Assembly: GCA_030532405.1 (NCBI GenBank)
Contig: JAUNLF010000003.1
Location: 124,001 to 188,000 of the forward strand
Direction of reading: 5' to 3'
Source: Actinomycetaceae bacterium
GTDB lineage: Bacteria > Actinomycetota > Actinomycetes > Actinomycetales > Actinomycetaceae
Length of the DNA stretch: 64,000 bases
In this document: positions 1 to 8,363 of the stretch, in pieces
How positions within the stretch are numbered: the first letter of the stretch is position 1
Layout of the letters: each line of letters opens with the position of its first letter
Position numbers and translations under genes: made by a program
Notes under the pieces: generated by a model
Seen by the model: only the letters and a program-made list of their open reading frames with translations
Databases searched by the model: none
What the model was told of the DNA's origin: nothing

Positions 1-336
1 TCGCCCGTGTCATCGCTATCCGGTGGTAATCAGCAAAAAGTCGTTCTTGCGAAGTGGTTATTTACAGAACCCGAGGTTCTCATACTTGACGAGCCGACAC
101 GCGGTATTGACGTCGGTGCAAAGTACGAGATCTACTCCCTAATCAACGATATGGCAGCTAAAGGCAGGGCTGTCATCGTTATTTCCTCGGAGCTTGAGGA
201 ACTATTAGGTGTTGCTGACCGAATTTTCGTTATCGCCTACGGACGTATGACAGGCGAGGTACCTCGCGAAGACGCGACCCAAGAATCGTTAATGGAGCTC
301 ATGACACAGGAGCCCGAGATGGAGCCAATAAAATGA
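1..336 (+). CDS. Sugar ABC transporter ATP-binding protein, C-terminal part (5' end outside window)
   Basis: The reading frame is open from the first base, so this is the 3' end of a longer gene. It contains the ABC signature LSGGNQQK, a Walker B segment [16 protein letters not shown] and the switch-His-equivalent region VISSELEE. The NQQK signature and TRGIDVGAK are typical of the second nucleotide-binding domain of the duplicated monosaccharide importers (RbsA/XylG/MmsA type, about 500 residues). The stop overlaps the ATG of the permease gene by 4 bases, so the two are translationally coupled. The substrate cannot be told from this fragment; a pentose or galactose-type sugar is likely from the family. 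Confidence 0.9.
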   Translation, partial: SPVSSLSGGNQQKVVLAKWLFTEPEVLILDEPTRGIDVGAKYEIYSLINDMAAKGRAVIVISSELEELLGVADRIFVIAYGRMTGEVPREDATQESLMELMTQEPEMEPIK

Positions 337-1508
337 GTATGAAAACTCTTACTTCCAACTTTGTAGGAAACTTACGTCAGAGTGGTATTTTCTTGGCTCT
401 GATCGTAATCGTCATATTTTTCGCAATACTAAATGCGAATTTCTTAAGCCCTGGAAACCTAACCAATATTGTTCTTCAATATTCCTACATTCTCATCTTG
501 TCAATGGGTATGCTCATGGTCATTGTTCTAGGACAAATTGACCTTTCTGTGGGCTCACTAGTTGCAGTTACCGGCGCGGTATCCGGCGTTCTAGTGATCA
601 AGCAAGGAATGCCCTGGTGGGTCGGTGTAGTTGCCGCCATCTTGATGGGTGTACTTGCGGGAGCATTCCACGGATTCTGGGTAGCCTTCATGGGTATCCC
701 TGGATTCATTGTCACGCTTGCCGGCATGCTCCTATTTAGGGGTCTTACCTACAAGATCCTTGACAACGTATCGCTATCACCGTTCCCGAACGAGTACTAC
801 AACATTGCAAACGGGTTCTTTAACGGTTTATTGGGTGGTAGGGGAGTCGACGTATTCACTCTCTTGATTTTCGCCATTGCTCTGGTTGGTTACATTTACA
901 CGAAGTTCCGCGATCGTAAGCGCAGGATTGAATACAAACAGCCCGTTCCACCAGTAGGAATTGAGATTGCAAAGATTGTTGTCCTCGGCCTCGCAGTGAT
1001 GTGGTTCGGATACCAGCTATCAATCTCGCGCGGTCTGCCAGTTATCTTGGTTATCCTCGCGATCCTCGTGCTGCTGTATGGAATCGTGACCCAAAAAACC
1101 ACCTTTGGTCGAAGCATCTACGCGATTGGCGGCAACATTGATGCGGCAAGGCTATCGGGTATCAACGTACGCAAAATTACGTTCCTTACCTTTGTCAACA
1201 TGGGCTTCCTAGCCGGTGTTGCTGGCGTTGCCTTCTCCGCAAGAATGAACGGTGCCCAACCCGGTGCTGGAAACATGTTCGAGTTGGATGCTATTGCGGC
1301 ATGTTTCATTGGTGGTGCTTCCACTACCGGCGGTACCGGCCGGATTTCAGGGGCGCTGATCGGTGGTTTGATCATGGCTGTACTCTCTAACGGTATGCAG
1401 CTAATGGGTGCCGATACTGCAACCCAGCAGATCGTCAAAGGCCTGGTGCTAGTTGTGGCTGTTGCGTTCGACGTTTACAACCGTCGCCGCGCTGGCTTGA
1501 CTAAGTAG
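333..1508 (+). CDS. Sugar ABC transporter permease (XylH/MmsB type)
   Basis: This 391-residue polytopic membrane protein has about ten hydrophobic segments and the BPD_transp_2 motif [18 protein letters not shown] near residues 67-84, typical of monosaccharide importers. A hydrophilic stretch (about 190-210, rich in Lys/Arg) lies between the halves, as in the longer XylH/GguB permeases. The EAA-like segment with [17 protein letters not shown] lies near residues 262-279 and a Gly-rich segment [19 protein letters not shown] near 329-347. It forms the membrane channel with the ATPase encoded just upstream. Its sequence is visibly AT-richer than the genes that follow, as is the ATPase fragment. 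Confidence 0.92.
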   Translation: MSMKTLTSNFVGNLRQSGIFLALIVIVIFFAILNANFLSPGNLTNIVLQYSYILILSMGMLMVIVLGQIDLSVGSLVAVTGAVSGVLVIKQGMPWWVGVVAAILMGVLAGAFHGFWVAFMGIPGFIVTLAGMLLFRGLTYKILDNVSLSPFPNEYYNIANGFFNGLLGGRGVDVFTLLIFAIALVGYIYTKFRDRKRRIEYKQPVPPVGIEIAKIVVLGLAVMWFGYQLSISRGLPVILVILAILVLLYGIVTQKTTFGRSIYAIGGNIDAARLSGINVRKITFLTFVNMGFLAGVAGVAFSARMNGAQPGAGNMFELDAIAACFIGGASTTGGTGRISGALIGGLIMAVLSNGMQLMGADTATQQIVKGLVLVVAVAFDVYNRRRAGLTK

Positions 1509-1564
1509 CTCCGACAACTAATAAGGCCATGTCTTAGGCTGGTCTTCTTACGATCATCAAACCG

Positions 1565-1621
1565 AAAGTGCCCTTCGCAAATGGACTGTGTAGCTGTCTA
1601 AATCTTGCGGAGGGCACTTTT
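1565..1621 (+). terminator. Stem-loop terminator after sugar ABC operon
   Basis: AAAGTGCCCTTCGCAA pairs with TTGCGGAGGGCACTTT with one mismatch across a 24-base loop, ending in a short T run. It sits 57 bases after the permease stop and closes that operon. I saw no tRNA or other gene in 1509-1744. Confidence 0.7.
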
Positions 1622-1744
1622 CAATGCATTAAGTCACCTTTAGGCCTACCTGGTTCCGCAAAGGGATACCGGTTGAAGTAGTATTTACATGTTGTAATCG
1701 GCCTAAACGGCCATTTTTGTCTAGATACTTTGGAGTGCGTGTAC

Positions 1745-3100
1745 GTGAAGAGCACTGTCGAAAATCTCGAACCCACGCGGGCAAAGGTCACCGTCGAGGT
1801 TCCTTACGAGGAATTGAAGAAGGACATGGACGCCGCCTACCGCGACCTCGCGAAGCAGGTTGACGTCCCCGGTTTCCGCCGCGGCAAGGTGCCCCCGCGC
1901 GTTATTGACCAGCGATTCGGTCGCGTTGTCGTAATCGAGCAGGTAATCAACGACGTCCTGCCGAAGTTCTACGCCGACGTCATCACCGAGAACGACCTGC
2001 GCGTCATGGCGCAGCCCGAAATCGAAGTCACCGAAATCCCGAACGCAACCGGACAGCCCGGCGGCCAGCTCGTCTTCGTCGCCGAAGTACCCGTCATTGC
2101 GCCGTTCGAAGTTCCCTCCGTTGAGGGCGTCGAACTCGAAGTCGACCCGATCTCCATCGAAGATGCAGACGTCGACCAGGAACTCGAAGAACTCCAAAAC
2201 CGTTTCGCCTCCCTCAAGCCCATCAAACGCAAGGCTAAGAAGGGCGACTTCGCCACCATCGACATGGTCGCAAAGATCGGTGACGAAGAAGTAGACTCCG
2301 TCTCCGACGTCTCCTACGAAATCGGCTCCAACTCCATGCTCCCCGGCATGGACAAGGCCCTCACCGGCATGAAGGCCGACGAGGACGTAACCTTCACCAC
2401 CACGCTTGCCGGCGGTGAGCATGAGGGCGAAGAAGCCGAAGTCACCATCAACGTGACCGCCATGAAGGCTCGCGAACTACCCAAGGCAGACGACGACTTC
2501 GCACAAATGGTGTCCGAATTCGACACCATCGAAGAACTTCGCGAAGACCTCAAGACCCAAGCCGAAAAGCGTAAGCGCGCAGACCAGGCACTGCAGGCCC
2601 GCGACCGCCTCATGGACCACCTCATCGACGCCGTGAAACTCGAACTTCCCGAATCCGTCGTCGAAGAAGAGGCCAAGAAGAACTACGACGACAAGGCCAC
2701 CAAGAAGGAAAAGACCGAAGCAACCGAGAAGGCAACGCGCCGCATCTCCGAGCAGGTCATCCTCGAAGAAATCGCCGCCGACGTCAAGCCCAACATCTCG
2801 CAGCAAGAGCTGTTCGACTTCATGATGCAAACCGCTCAGATGTACGGCATCGACCCGGGCCAGATGTTCCAAGACCAAAACCAGATCCAGGCAATGGTCG
2901 CCGAACTCACCCGCACCAAGGCGCTAGCACTAACCCTCGCCAAGGTCACGGTCAAGGACACCGAAGGCAACGAAGTTGACCTCTCCGAGTTCACCCGTGA
3001 CCCCGCCGAAGAAGCCGACGAGTTCACCACCGCCGAAGAAGGCGCGGACACCGAAGCTACCGAACAGGCCGAGGACGCCGAGGAAACCGAAGACAAGTAA
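1745..3100 (+). CDS. tig: Trigger factor, ribosome-associated peptidyl-prolyl isomerase/chaperone
   Basis: Trigger factor binds the ribosome exit tunnel and shields nascent chains. The GTG start at 1745 gives MKSTVENLEPTRAKVTVEV, the usual actinobacterial N terminus, with GGAG nine bases upstream; a TTG at 1730 is open but has no site. The ribosome-binding signature GFRRGKVPPRVI is at about residues 44-55, an FKBP-type PPIase domain follows (about 160-245), then the helical C-terminal arm domain. The final 40 residues are very acidic (EEADEFTTAEEGADTEATEQ), a low-complexity tail also common in actinobacterial homologs. It lies directly before clpP1-clpP2-clpX, the conserved order, but has its own terminator. 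Confidence 0.97.
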   Translation: MKSTVENLEPTRAKVTVEVPYEELKKDMDAAYRDLAKQVDVPGFRRGKVPPRVIDQRFGRVVVIEQVINDVLPKFYADVITENDLRVMAQPEIEVTEIPNATGQPGGQLVFVAEVPVIAPFEVPSVEGVELEVDPISIEDADVDQELEELQNRFASLKPIKRKAKKGDFATIDMVAKIGDEEVDSVSDVSYEIGSNSMLPGMDKALTGMKADEDVTFTTTLAGGEHEGEEAEVTINVTAMKARELPKADDDFAQMVSEFDTIEELREDLKTQAEKRKRADQALQARDRLMDHLIDAVKLELPESVVEEEAKKNYDDKATKKEKTEATEKATRRISEQVILEEIAADVKPNISQQELFDFMMQTAQMYGIDPGQMFQDQNQIQAMVAELTRTKALALTLAKVTVKDTEGNEVDLSEFTRDPAEEADEFTTAEEGADTEATEQAEDAEETEDK

Positions 3101-3116
3101 CCAATAACTGTCACAC

Positions 3117-3150
3117 AAAGCAGGGGCCCACGAAAGTGGGTCCCTGCTTT
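3117..3150 (+). terminator. Intrinsic terminator after tig
   Basis: AAAGCAGGGGCCCAC and GTGGGTCCCTGCTTT form a 15-pair stem (one G-T pair) closed by a GAAA tetraloop. It separates tig from the clp genes. Confidence 0.88.
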
Positions 3151-3247
3151 CAAATGCGCCAACAGCGAAAATTCAGCCCCACGCAAGCAATTCGGACTTA
3201 CGGCGACTAAGCTAAAGAAAGCTTTAAGTCGAGAAGTAGGAGAAGAA

Positions 3248-3883
3248 ATGATCACCACTCCACAAGGGCGCGGTGAAGCCAGCTCCGACATGGACACCAA
3301 GTCAATGGCAATGGGAGACGCCGTATTCGGACGCCTCCTCAAAGAGCGCATCATCTGGCTAGGCGGTCCAGTCGAGGACGAGAGCGCCAACCAAATCTGT
3401 GCGCAAATGCTCCTGCTGGCCGCAGAAGATCCAGAAAAGCCAATCTACCTATACATCAACAGCCCCGGCGGCTCCGTAACCGCAGGCATGGCAATCTACG
3501 ACACCATGCAGTTCATCAAACCAGACGTCGTAACCGTAGCCATGGGTATCGCGGCCTCCATGGGCCAATTCCTGCTAACCGCAGGAACCCCCGGCAAACG
3601 CTACGCAACCCCGCACGCACGCATCCTCATGCACCAGCCGTCCGGCGGTGTCGGAGGCACAGCAGCTGACATCCGCATCAACGCGGACCTCATCCTGCAG
3701 ATGAAGCGCGAACTCGCCGAAATCACGGCCGAGCGCACCGGCAAAACCGTCGAACAAATCAACGCCGACGCGGACCGCGACCACTGGTACACCGCAAAAG
3801 AAGCCCAAGAATACGGCTTCTTTGACCACATCGTCACCACGGCTGATTCCGTCTCCGGTGGCGGAATGAACCACAGCGAGTAG
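3248..3883 (+). CDS. clpP1: ATP-dependent Clp protease proteolytic subunit 1
   Basis: Serine peptidase subunit of 211 residues that assembles into the ClpP1P2 double ring and degrades substrates fed by ClpX or ClpC. The nucleophile Ser104 lies in GIAASMGQ, the catalytic His129 in [10 protein letters not shown], and the Asp lies in the ADADRDHW segment near residue 176. The start has AGGAG eight bases upstream. A second, diverged clpP follows 11 bases after the stop, as in most Actinobacteria, where the two proteins form a mixed tetradecamer. A roughly 20-residue N-terminal stretch before the conserved domain probably includes a short propeptide. Confidence 0.97.
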   Translation: MITTPQGRGEASSDMDTKSMAMGDAVFGRLLKERIIWLGGPVEDESANQICAQMLLLAAEDPEKPIYLYINSPGGSVTAGMAIYDTMQFIKPDVVTVAMGIAASMGQFLLTAGTPGKRYATPHARILMHQPSGGVGGTAADIRINADLILQMKRELAEITAERTGKTVEQINADADRDHWYTAKEAQEYGFFDHIVTTADSVSGGGMNHSE

Positions 3884-3894
3884 GAGGACCCGGC

Positions 3895-4557
3895 ATGAAC
3901 GCACTAAACGCAAACATGGCCCAACAAATCGGTGGTGCAGCCCCCGCGATGCCTTCCGCACGCTACGTGCTACCCCAATTCGAAGAACGCACCGCGTACG
4001 GATTCAAACGACAAGACCCCTACGGCAAGCTATTCGAAGACCGCATCATCTTCCTCGGCACCCAGGTAGACGACGCATCCGCTGACGACATCATGGCGCA
4101 ACTACTAGTCCTAGAGTCACAAGACCCGGACTCGATGATCACCATGTACATCAACAGCCCCGGTGGATCCTTCACCGCGATGACCGCTATCTACGACACC
4201 ATGCAGTACATAAAACCGCAGATCCAAACCGTCTGCCTCGGACAGGCCGCATCCGCAGCCGCCGTACTGCTAGCCGGAGGATCCGAAGGACGCCGCCTCG
4301 CACTACCGAACGCGCGCGTCCTCATCCACCAGCCCGCCATGGAAGGCATGCGCGGCCAAGCATCCGACATCGAAATCGTTGCCGAAGAAATCGACCGCAT
4401 GCGCACCTGGCTCGAAGACACGCTGGCCAAACACTCGGGTCGCACACCGGAGCAAGTCCGCCGCGACATCGACCGCGACAAGATCCTGACCGCCAACCAG
4501 GCCCTCGAATACGGCCTCATCGACCAGGTATTGACCTCGCGAAAAGCTGAACAGTAA
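3895..4557 (+). CDS. clpP2: ATP-dependent Clp protease proteolytic subunit 2
   Basis: Second ClpP paralog, 220 residues. The catalytic Ser120 is in LGQAASAAAVL and His145 in VLIHQPAMEG; GQAASAAAVL and the longer N terminus (about 40 residues before DPYGKLFEDR) are typical of the actinobacterial ClpP2 class. A strong AGGAGG overlaps the clpP1 stop and serves this start. It is expected to pair with ClpP1 and dock ClpX, encoded next. The pair is usually controlled by ClgR in Actinobacteria; I could not confirm a ClgR box upstream of clpP1. Confidence 0.97.
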   Translation: MNALNANMAQQIGGAAPAMPSARYVLPQFEERTAYGFKRQDPYGKLFEDRIIFLGTQVDDASADDIMAQLLVLESQDPDSMITMYINSPGGSFTAMTAIYDTMQYIKPQIQTVCLGQAASAAAVLLAGGSEGRRLALPNARVLIHQPAMEGMRGQASDIEIVAEEIDRMRTWLEDTLAKHSGRTPEQVRRDIDRDKILTANQALEYGLIDQVLTSRKAEQ

Positions 4558-4584
4558 ACAAATCAGCGCGCCTGATTAGCCGCC

Positions 4585-4620
4585 GTGCCCAACGTTGCCT
4601 AAAGTAGTAGCGTTGGGCAC
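4585..4620. repeat. Perfect 10-bp inverted repeat between clpP2 and clpX
   Basis: GTGCCCAACG (4585-4594) and CGTTGGGCAC (4611-4620) are perfect complements across 16 bases. No T run follows, so it looks more like an operator or an mRNA hairpin than a standard terminator. It lies 45 bases upstream of the clpX start. Confidence 0.6.
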
Positions 4621-4665
4621 AGCCAATTTCGACCAACAAATCTGACCAAGCGAAGGGAAAGGTCG

Positions 4666-5925
4666 TTGACTCGCTTCACGGATTCAACAGAGCTCCTCAA
4701 ATGCTCGTTCTGCGGCAAAAGCCAAAAGCAGGTCGTCAAACTCATCGGCGGCCCCGGCGTCTACATCTGCAACGAGTGCGTAGAGCTGTGCTACGACCTC
4801 ATCCAAGAAGAGGTTCAAGAAACAAAGAAGTCCGAACTAAGCGAGCCTCCGCGCCCTCAAGAAATCTACGACTTCCTAAACGACTACGTCATTTCACAAC
4901 ACGACGCCAAGAGGGCGCTAGCCGTCGCCGTGTACAACCACTACAAACGCCTCCACGCGTCAATGCGCTCCGGCGAGCCGCTAGACATGGAAATGACCAA
5001 GTCCAACATCCTCCTACTCGGCCCCACGGGCACAGGCAAAACACACCTCGCACGGTCACTCGCCAGAATGCTCGAAGTGCCGTTCGCAATCGTTGACGCC
5101 ACCGCACTCACCGAAGCCGGTTACGTAGGCGAGGACGTAGAGAACATCCTGCTCAAACTCATTCAAGCCGCAGACGGCGACGTCGAAAAAGCACAACGCG
5201 GCATCATCTACATCGACGAAATCGACAAAATAGGCCGCAAAGCCGAAAACGCGTCCATCACGCGCGACGTCTCCGGCGAAGGCGTACAACAAGCCCTACT
5301 GAAAATCATCGAGGGCACCAAAGCATCCGTACCCCCACAGGGCGGACGCAAACACCCGCACCAACAATTCCTAGAAATCGACACGTCCGGCATCCTCTTC
5401 ATCGCCGCCGGCGCGTTCGCCGGCCTAGACGACATCGTCAAAGCACGCCTCGGCAAACGAACCACAGGATTCGGCTCCGACCTAAAGTCCGCCTCCGAAC
5501 TAGGCGACCTCTACAAGCAAGTCACCCCCGAAGACCTACACAAATTCGGCATGATCCCCGAATTCATCGGCCGACTACCCGTCGTCACCACCGTCTCAGA
5601 GCTAGACGAGGAAGACCTGGTACGCGTCCTCACGGAACCAAAAAACAGCCTAATCCGCCAATACCAGCACCTATTCGACCTCGACGGCGTAGAACTAAAC
5701 TTCACCAACGAAGCCCTACGCGAAATCGCAAAAGCCGCAGGCGAACGCGGCACCGGAGCCAGGGCACTGTCTTCCATATTGGAAAAGACACTCTCCGACA
5801 TCATGTTTGAGGTACCGTCAATGCCACACGTAGCCAAAGTAACGGTCACGTCCGCAGTCGTCACCGACGGCGCCGACCCCGAATACATTGGCAACGACTA
5901 CGCACAAAAGACGCAAACCGCCTAA
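4666..5925 (+). CDS. clpX: Clp protease ATP-binding subunit ClpX
   Basis: AAA+ unfoldase of 419 residues that recognises tagged proteins and threads them into ClpP. The N-terminal zinc-binding domain has Cys13, Cys16, Cys35 and Cys38 (CSFC and CNEC). Walker A GPTGTGKT is at 119-126, the pore loop GYVG at 152-155, Walker B IYIDEID at 181-187, and the RKH loop in GGRKHPH follows. The start is a TTG with AAGGGAAAGG just upstream; it gives [17 protein letters not shown], matching the family N terminus. It follows clpP2 after a 108-base gap holding an inverted repeat, so it may have its own promoter. Confidence 0.97.
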   Translation: MTRFTDSTELLKCSFCGKSQKQVVKLIGGPGVYICNECVELCYDLIQEEVQETKKSELSEPPRPQEIYDFLNDYVISQHDAKRALAVAVYNHYKRLHASMRSGEPLDMEMTKSNILLLGPTGTGKTHLARSLARMLEVPFAIVDATALTEAGYVGEDVENILLKLIQAADGDVEKAQRGIIYIDEIDKIGRKAENASITRDVSGEGVQQALLKIIEGTKASVPPQGGRKHPHQQFLEIDTSGILFIAAGAFAGLDDIVKARLGKRTTGFGSDLKSASELGDLYKQVTPEDLHKFGMIPEFIGRLPVVTTVSELDEEDLVRVLTEPKNSLIRQYQHLFDLDGVELNFTNEALREIAKAAGERGTGARALSSILEKTLSDIMFEVPSMPHVAKVTVTSAVVTDGADPEYIGNDYAQKTQTA

Positions 5926-6018
5926 AACACGCCAAGCGCAAACCCGCGAACAAAACCCACCAAGACCGCGGGCCCGCGCATGTCGGACGGCGGTTAACGA
6001 ACCGGCAGGGGAGGGCCC

Positions 6019-6327
6019 ATGACCGACATTCCACGCGAACTATCCGAAGCACGCCAAACCATCGACAACATCGACGCGGCACTGGTTCACATACTCGCCG
6101 AACGCTTCCGCTGCACCCAAGACGTTGGCCACATCAAAGCTCGCTACGACCTACCACCCGCAGACCCCGCACGCGAACGCGAACAAGTCAAACGACTGCG
6201 AGCACTCGCCGAAGAATCCGGACTCGACCCCGTCTTCGCCGAAAAATTCCTAGGATTCATCGTCACCGAAGTAATCCGACACCACGAAGTCATCAAAGAA
6301 ACCTACCGGTCCGGACAATCGGAATAA
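6019..6327 (+). CDS. Chorismate mutase (AroQ class)
   Basis: This 102-residue all-helical protein has the CM_2 pattern: an N-terminal helix with IDNIDAALVHILAERF, then TQDVGHIKAR and PADPAREREQVKRL. Members convert chorismate to prephenate for Phe/Tyr synthesis. The conserved Arg and Lys positions (R in AERFR, K in HIKARYDLP, R in PAREREQ) are present. The RBS is GGGGAGGG six bases before the ATG. There is no prephenate dehydratase or dehydrogenase fusion, so it is a stand-alone mutase; in Actinobacteria such small mutases are sometimes activated by the DAHP synthase partner. Confidence 0.9.
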   Translation: MTDIPRELSEARQTIDNIDAALVHILAERFRCTQDVGHIKARYDLPPADPAREREQVKRLRALAEESGLDPVFAEKFLGFIVTEVIRHHEVIKETYRSGQSE

Positions 6328-6395
6328 CCGCGCCTTTCCGCCGCGCGGCCCGCGGGCAAACAGGCGGCGCTCGTGAAGCGGACGAAAGCATGCAA

Positions 6396-6429
6396 AAGGG
6401 CTGGCTAGCTTTTACGCTAACCAGCCCTT
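6396..6429. terminator. Bidirectional terminator between chorismate mutase and acyl-CoA ligase genes
   Basis: AAGGGCTGGCTAGC pairs with GCTAACCAGCCCTT (one mismatch) around a TTTTAC loop. It lies between the two convergent genes and has A residues on one side, so it can serve the minus-strand gene as well. Confidence 0.8.
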
Positions 6430-6439
6430 CCGCGTAAGC

Positions 6440-8332
6440 CTACTCGCCAGCCTGGCGGACCGGGCCTCCGTAGATATCGTTGATTTCGTCCTCAAAGTCG
6501 CGAAGTACGACAGCACGTTTTACCTTCAACGAGGGCGTGAGCATACCGTTGGCTTCGGTGAAGTCAGTGGTGAGGACCTTAATCTTGCGGATGGATTCCG
6601 CGCGCGAAACCGCCTGGTTTGCGCGCTCAACCGCACGATTCAGCGCAGCCAACACGCCCGGGTGAGACACCGCCTCAGACACGGTCATCGCCGGCAGATT
6701 ATGGTTCTTCAACCAGCCGGGTAGCATCTCGGAGTCAATCGTAACCAGAGCCGCCACGAACGGACGCTTGTCACCCACAACAACCACCTGCGACACGAGC
6801 GGGTGGCCGCGAAGTCGATCCTCCAAAATGGTCGGCACAACGTTCTTGCCGCCAGCCGTCACCAAGATCTCCTTTTGACGTCCGGTGATCTGCAAGTAGC
6901 CGTCACGATCAAGCGAACCAATATCGCCCGTCTTAAACCAGCGTCCCTCAAAGGCCTCCGCAGTTTCCTCAGGCATGTTGTGGTAGCCGTTGAACACGGA
7001 CGGGCCCTTCACAAGCACCTCGCCCTCATCGGAAATACGAACCGCAACGGTCGAAATCGGCGGGCCGACGGTACCGATCTTGGAAAGTCGGGGAGTGTTC
7101 ACAGCCAGCGGGCCAACAGTTTCAGTCAGACCGTAGCCTTCCAAAACCATCACGCCAACGCCGCGGAAAAAGTGCCCCAAACGTTCACCCAGCGGGCCAC
7201 CACCGGAGATGATGTACTCGCAGTTACCGCCCAGCAGGTTCTTAATCTTGCGGTAAACCATAGCGTCCGCAAGCTGATGCTGAGCCTTCAAAGCCTTCGA
7301 CGGGCCCTCCTCGGTATCAAGGGCACGCGAGTACTCAATAGCCGTCTTTGCCGCCCACCGGAACGTCTTTAATGCCACGCCCGAGCCGGCCGCCTGGTCC
7401 GCAGAGTTGTAGATCTTCTCCAAAACACGCGGCACCGCCAGCAGGTAGCTAGGACGGAACGTCTCGAGGTCCGCCAACAGGTTTCGCGTATTCGGGGTAT
7501 GCCCCAAAACACCGCGACCGGTTAGCTGGAAGACCTCCAAGAAACGCGCGTAGACGTGCGCGAGAGGCAAGAACAGTAGCAGGCGCGAATTGCGCGGCAA
7601 CGCAATCTCGGGCATCCACTCGTGACCGTTTTGCGCAAGCGTCGTAAAGTTACCGTGCGTCAACACAACGCCCTTCGGCGGCCCCGTAGTGCCCGAAGTG
7701 TAAACGATCGTAGCGGTGTCGTTAATCGTCAAGTTCTCGACGCGACGATCCACTTCCGACTCGGGAACATCCCGACCCGCCTCAACAATGCGCATCAGCG
7801 CAGAGTTATCCAGCGAAAACACCTGCAGGCCACCGAGCTCATGATTACGCGCAGCCTGAACCAGCTGAGCCATAACCATCGTCTCGGTTACAACCAGCTT
7901 CACGTCGGCATCTTGCAAGATACGCGCAATCTGATCAACCGACGACGTCTCGTAAATCGGCACAACCGTCAGGCCGGCACTCCAACCCGCAATATCCAGC
8001 AGAGTCCACTCGTAGCGAGTATGCGACATGATCGCAATCGCATCACCCGGCTGTAAGCCCAGCGCAATAAGCCCGCGCGCAACCTGGTTCACTTCAACCA
8101 AGAAGTCATTCGCCGACACGTTGCGCCACGTCGACCCCATCTGCGCCTTACGCGAAATGATGGTTTGACGCGGATGCTTGCGAACGCGTTCGCGAATCAG
8201 CCACGGGATACTCATGTGCTCTTCCGTCCTTACGAGGACGGGCCCGTGCCACTCCAAAACCTCCGAGTCAGGGGACTCCGAGTTCTCGTTTGATGACGTG
8301 TCTGCTGACAACTTCTTCTCAGCGTCGGTCAT
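6440..8332 (-). CDS. Long-chain fatty-acid--CoA ligase (AMP-forming)
   Basis: A 630-residue member of the adenylate-forming enzymes; it activates fatty acids with ATP and CoA. The AMP-binding P-loop motif IVYTSGTTGPPKG is near residues 209-221, then the A5-type motif LEGYGLTET, the motor-hinge segment WFKTGDIGSLDRDGYLQITGRQKE with the conserved Asp and Arg, and a C-terminal Lys-containing lobe. The family (FadD15-like, about 600 residues) fits the length. It starts with ATG only 31 bases from the end of valS, so it may be co-transcribed with it. The N-terminal 25 residues are acidic and not conserved. Confidence 0.92.
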   Translation of the reverse strand: MTDAEKKLSADTSSNENSESPDSEVLEWHGPVLVRTEEHMSIPWLIRERVRKHPRQTIISRKAQMGSTWRNVSANDFLVEVNQVARGLIALGLQPGDAIAIMSHTRYEWTLLDIAGWSAGLTVVPIYETSSVDQIARILQDADVKLVVTETMVMAQLVQAARNHELGGLQVFSLDNSALMRIVEAGRDVPESEVDRRVENLTINDTATIVYTSGTTGPPKGVVLTHGNFTTLAQNGHEWMPEIALPRNSRLLLFLPLAHVYARFLEVFQLTGRGVLGHTPNTRNLLADLETFRPSYLLAVPRVLEKIYNSADQAAGSGVALKTFRWAAKTAIEYSRALDTEEGPSKALKAQHQLADAMVYRKIKNLLGGNCEYIISGGGPLGERLGHFFRGVGVMVLEGYGLTETVGPLAVNTPRLSKIGTVGPPISTVAVRISDEGEVLVKGPSVFNGYHNMPEETAEAFEGRWFKTGDIGSLDRDGYLQITGRQKEILVTAGGKNVVPTILEDRLRGHPLVSQVVVVGDKRPFVAALVTIDSEMLPGWLKNHNLPAMTVSEAVSHPGVLAALNRAVERANQAVSRAESIRKIKVLTTDFTEANGMLTPSLKVKRAVVLRDFEDEINDIYGGPVRQAGE

Positions 8333-8363
8333 TGCATCTACTCGCTTAAATCAGTGCTCGAAA

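Noticed and set aside
1509-1744. tRNA gene upstream of tig, often present in Actinobacteria
   Set aside because: No cloverleaf or CCA-type acceptor arms could be built here.
1721-2422. Long minus-strand frames under tig, and similar long antisense frames under dctP, dnaJ, leuA and other genes
   Set aside because: They lie opposite well conserved genes, have no ribosome binding sites and show compositions that come from GC-rich codon wobble.
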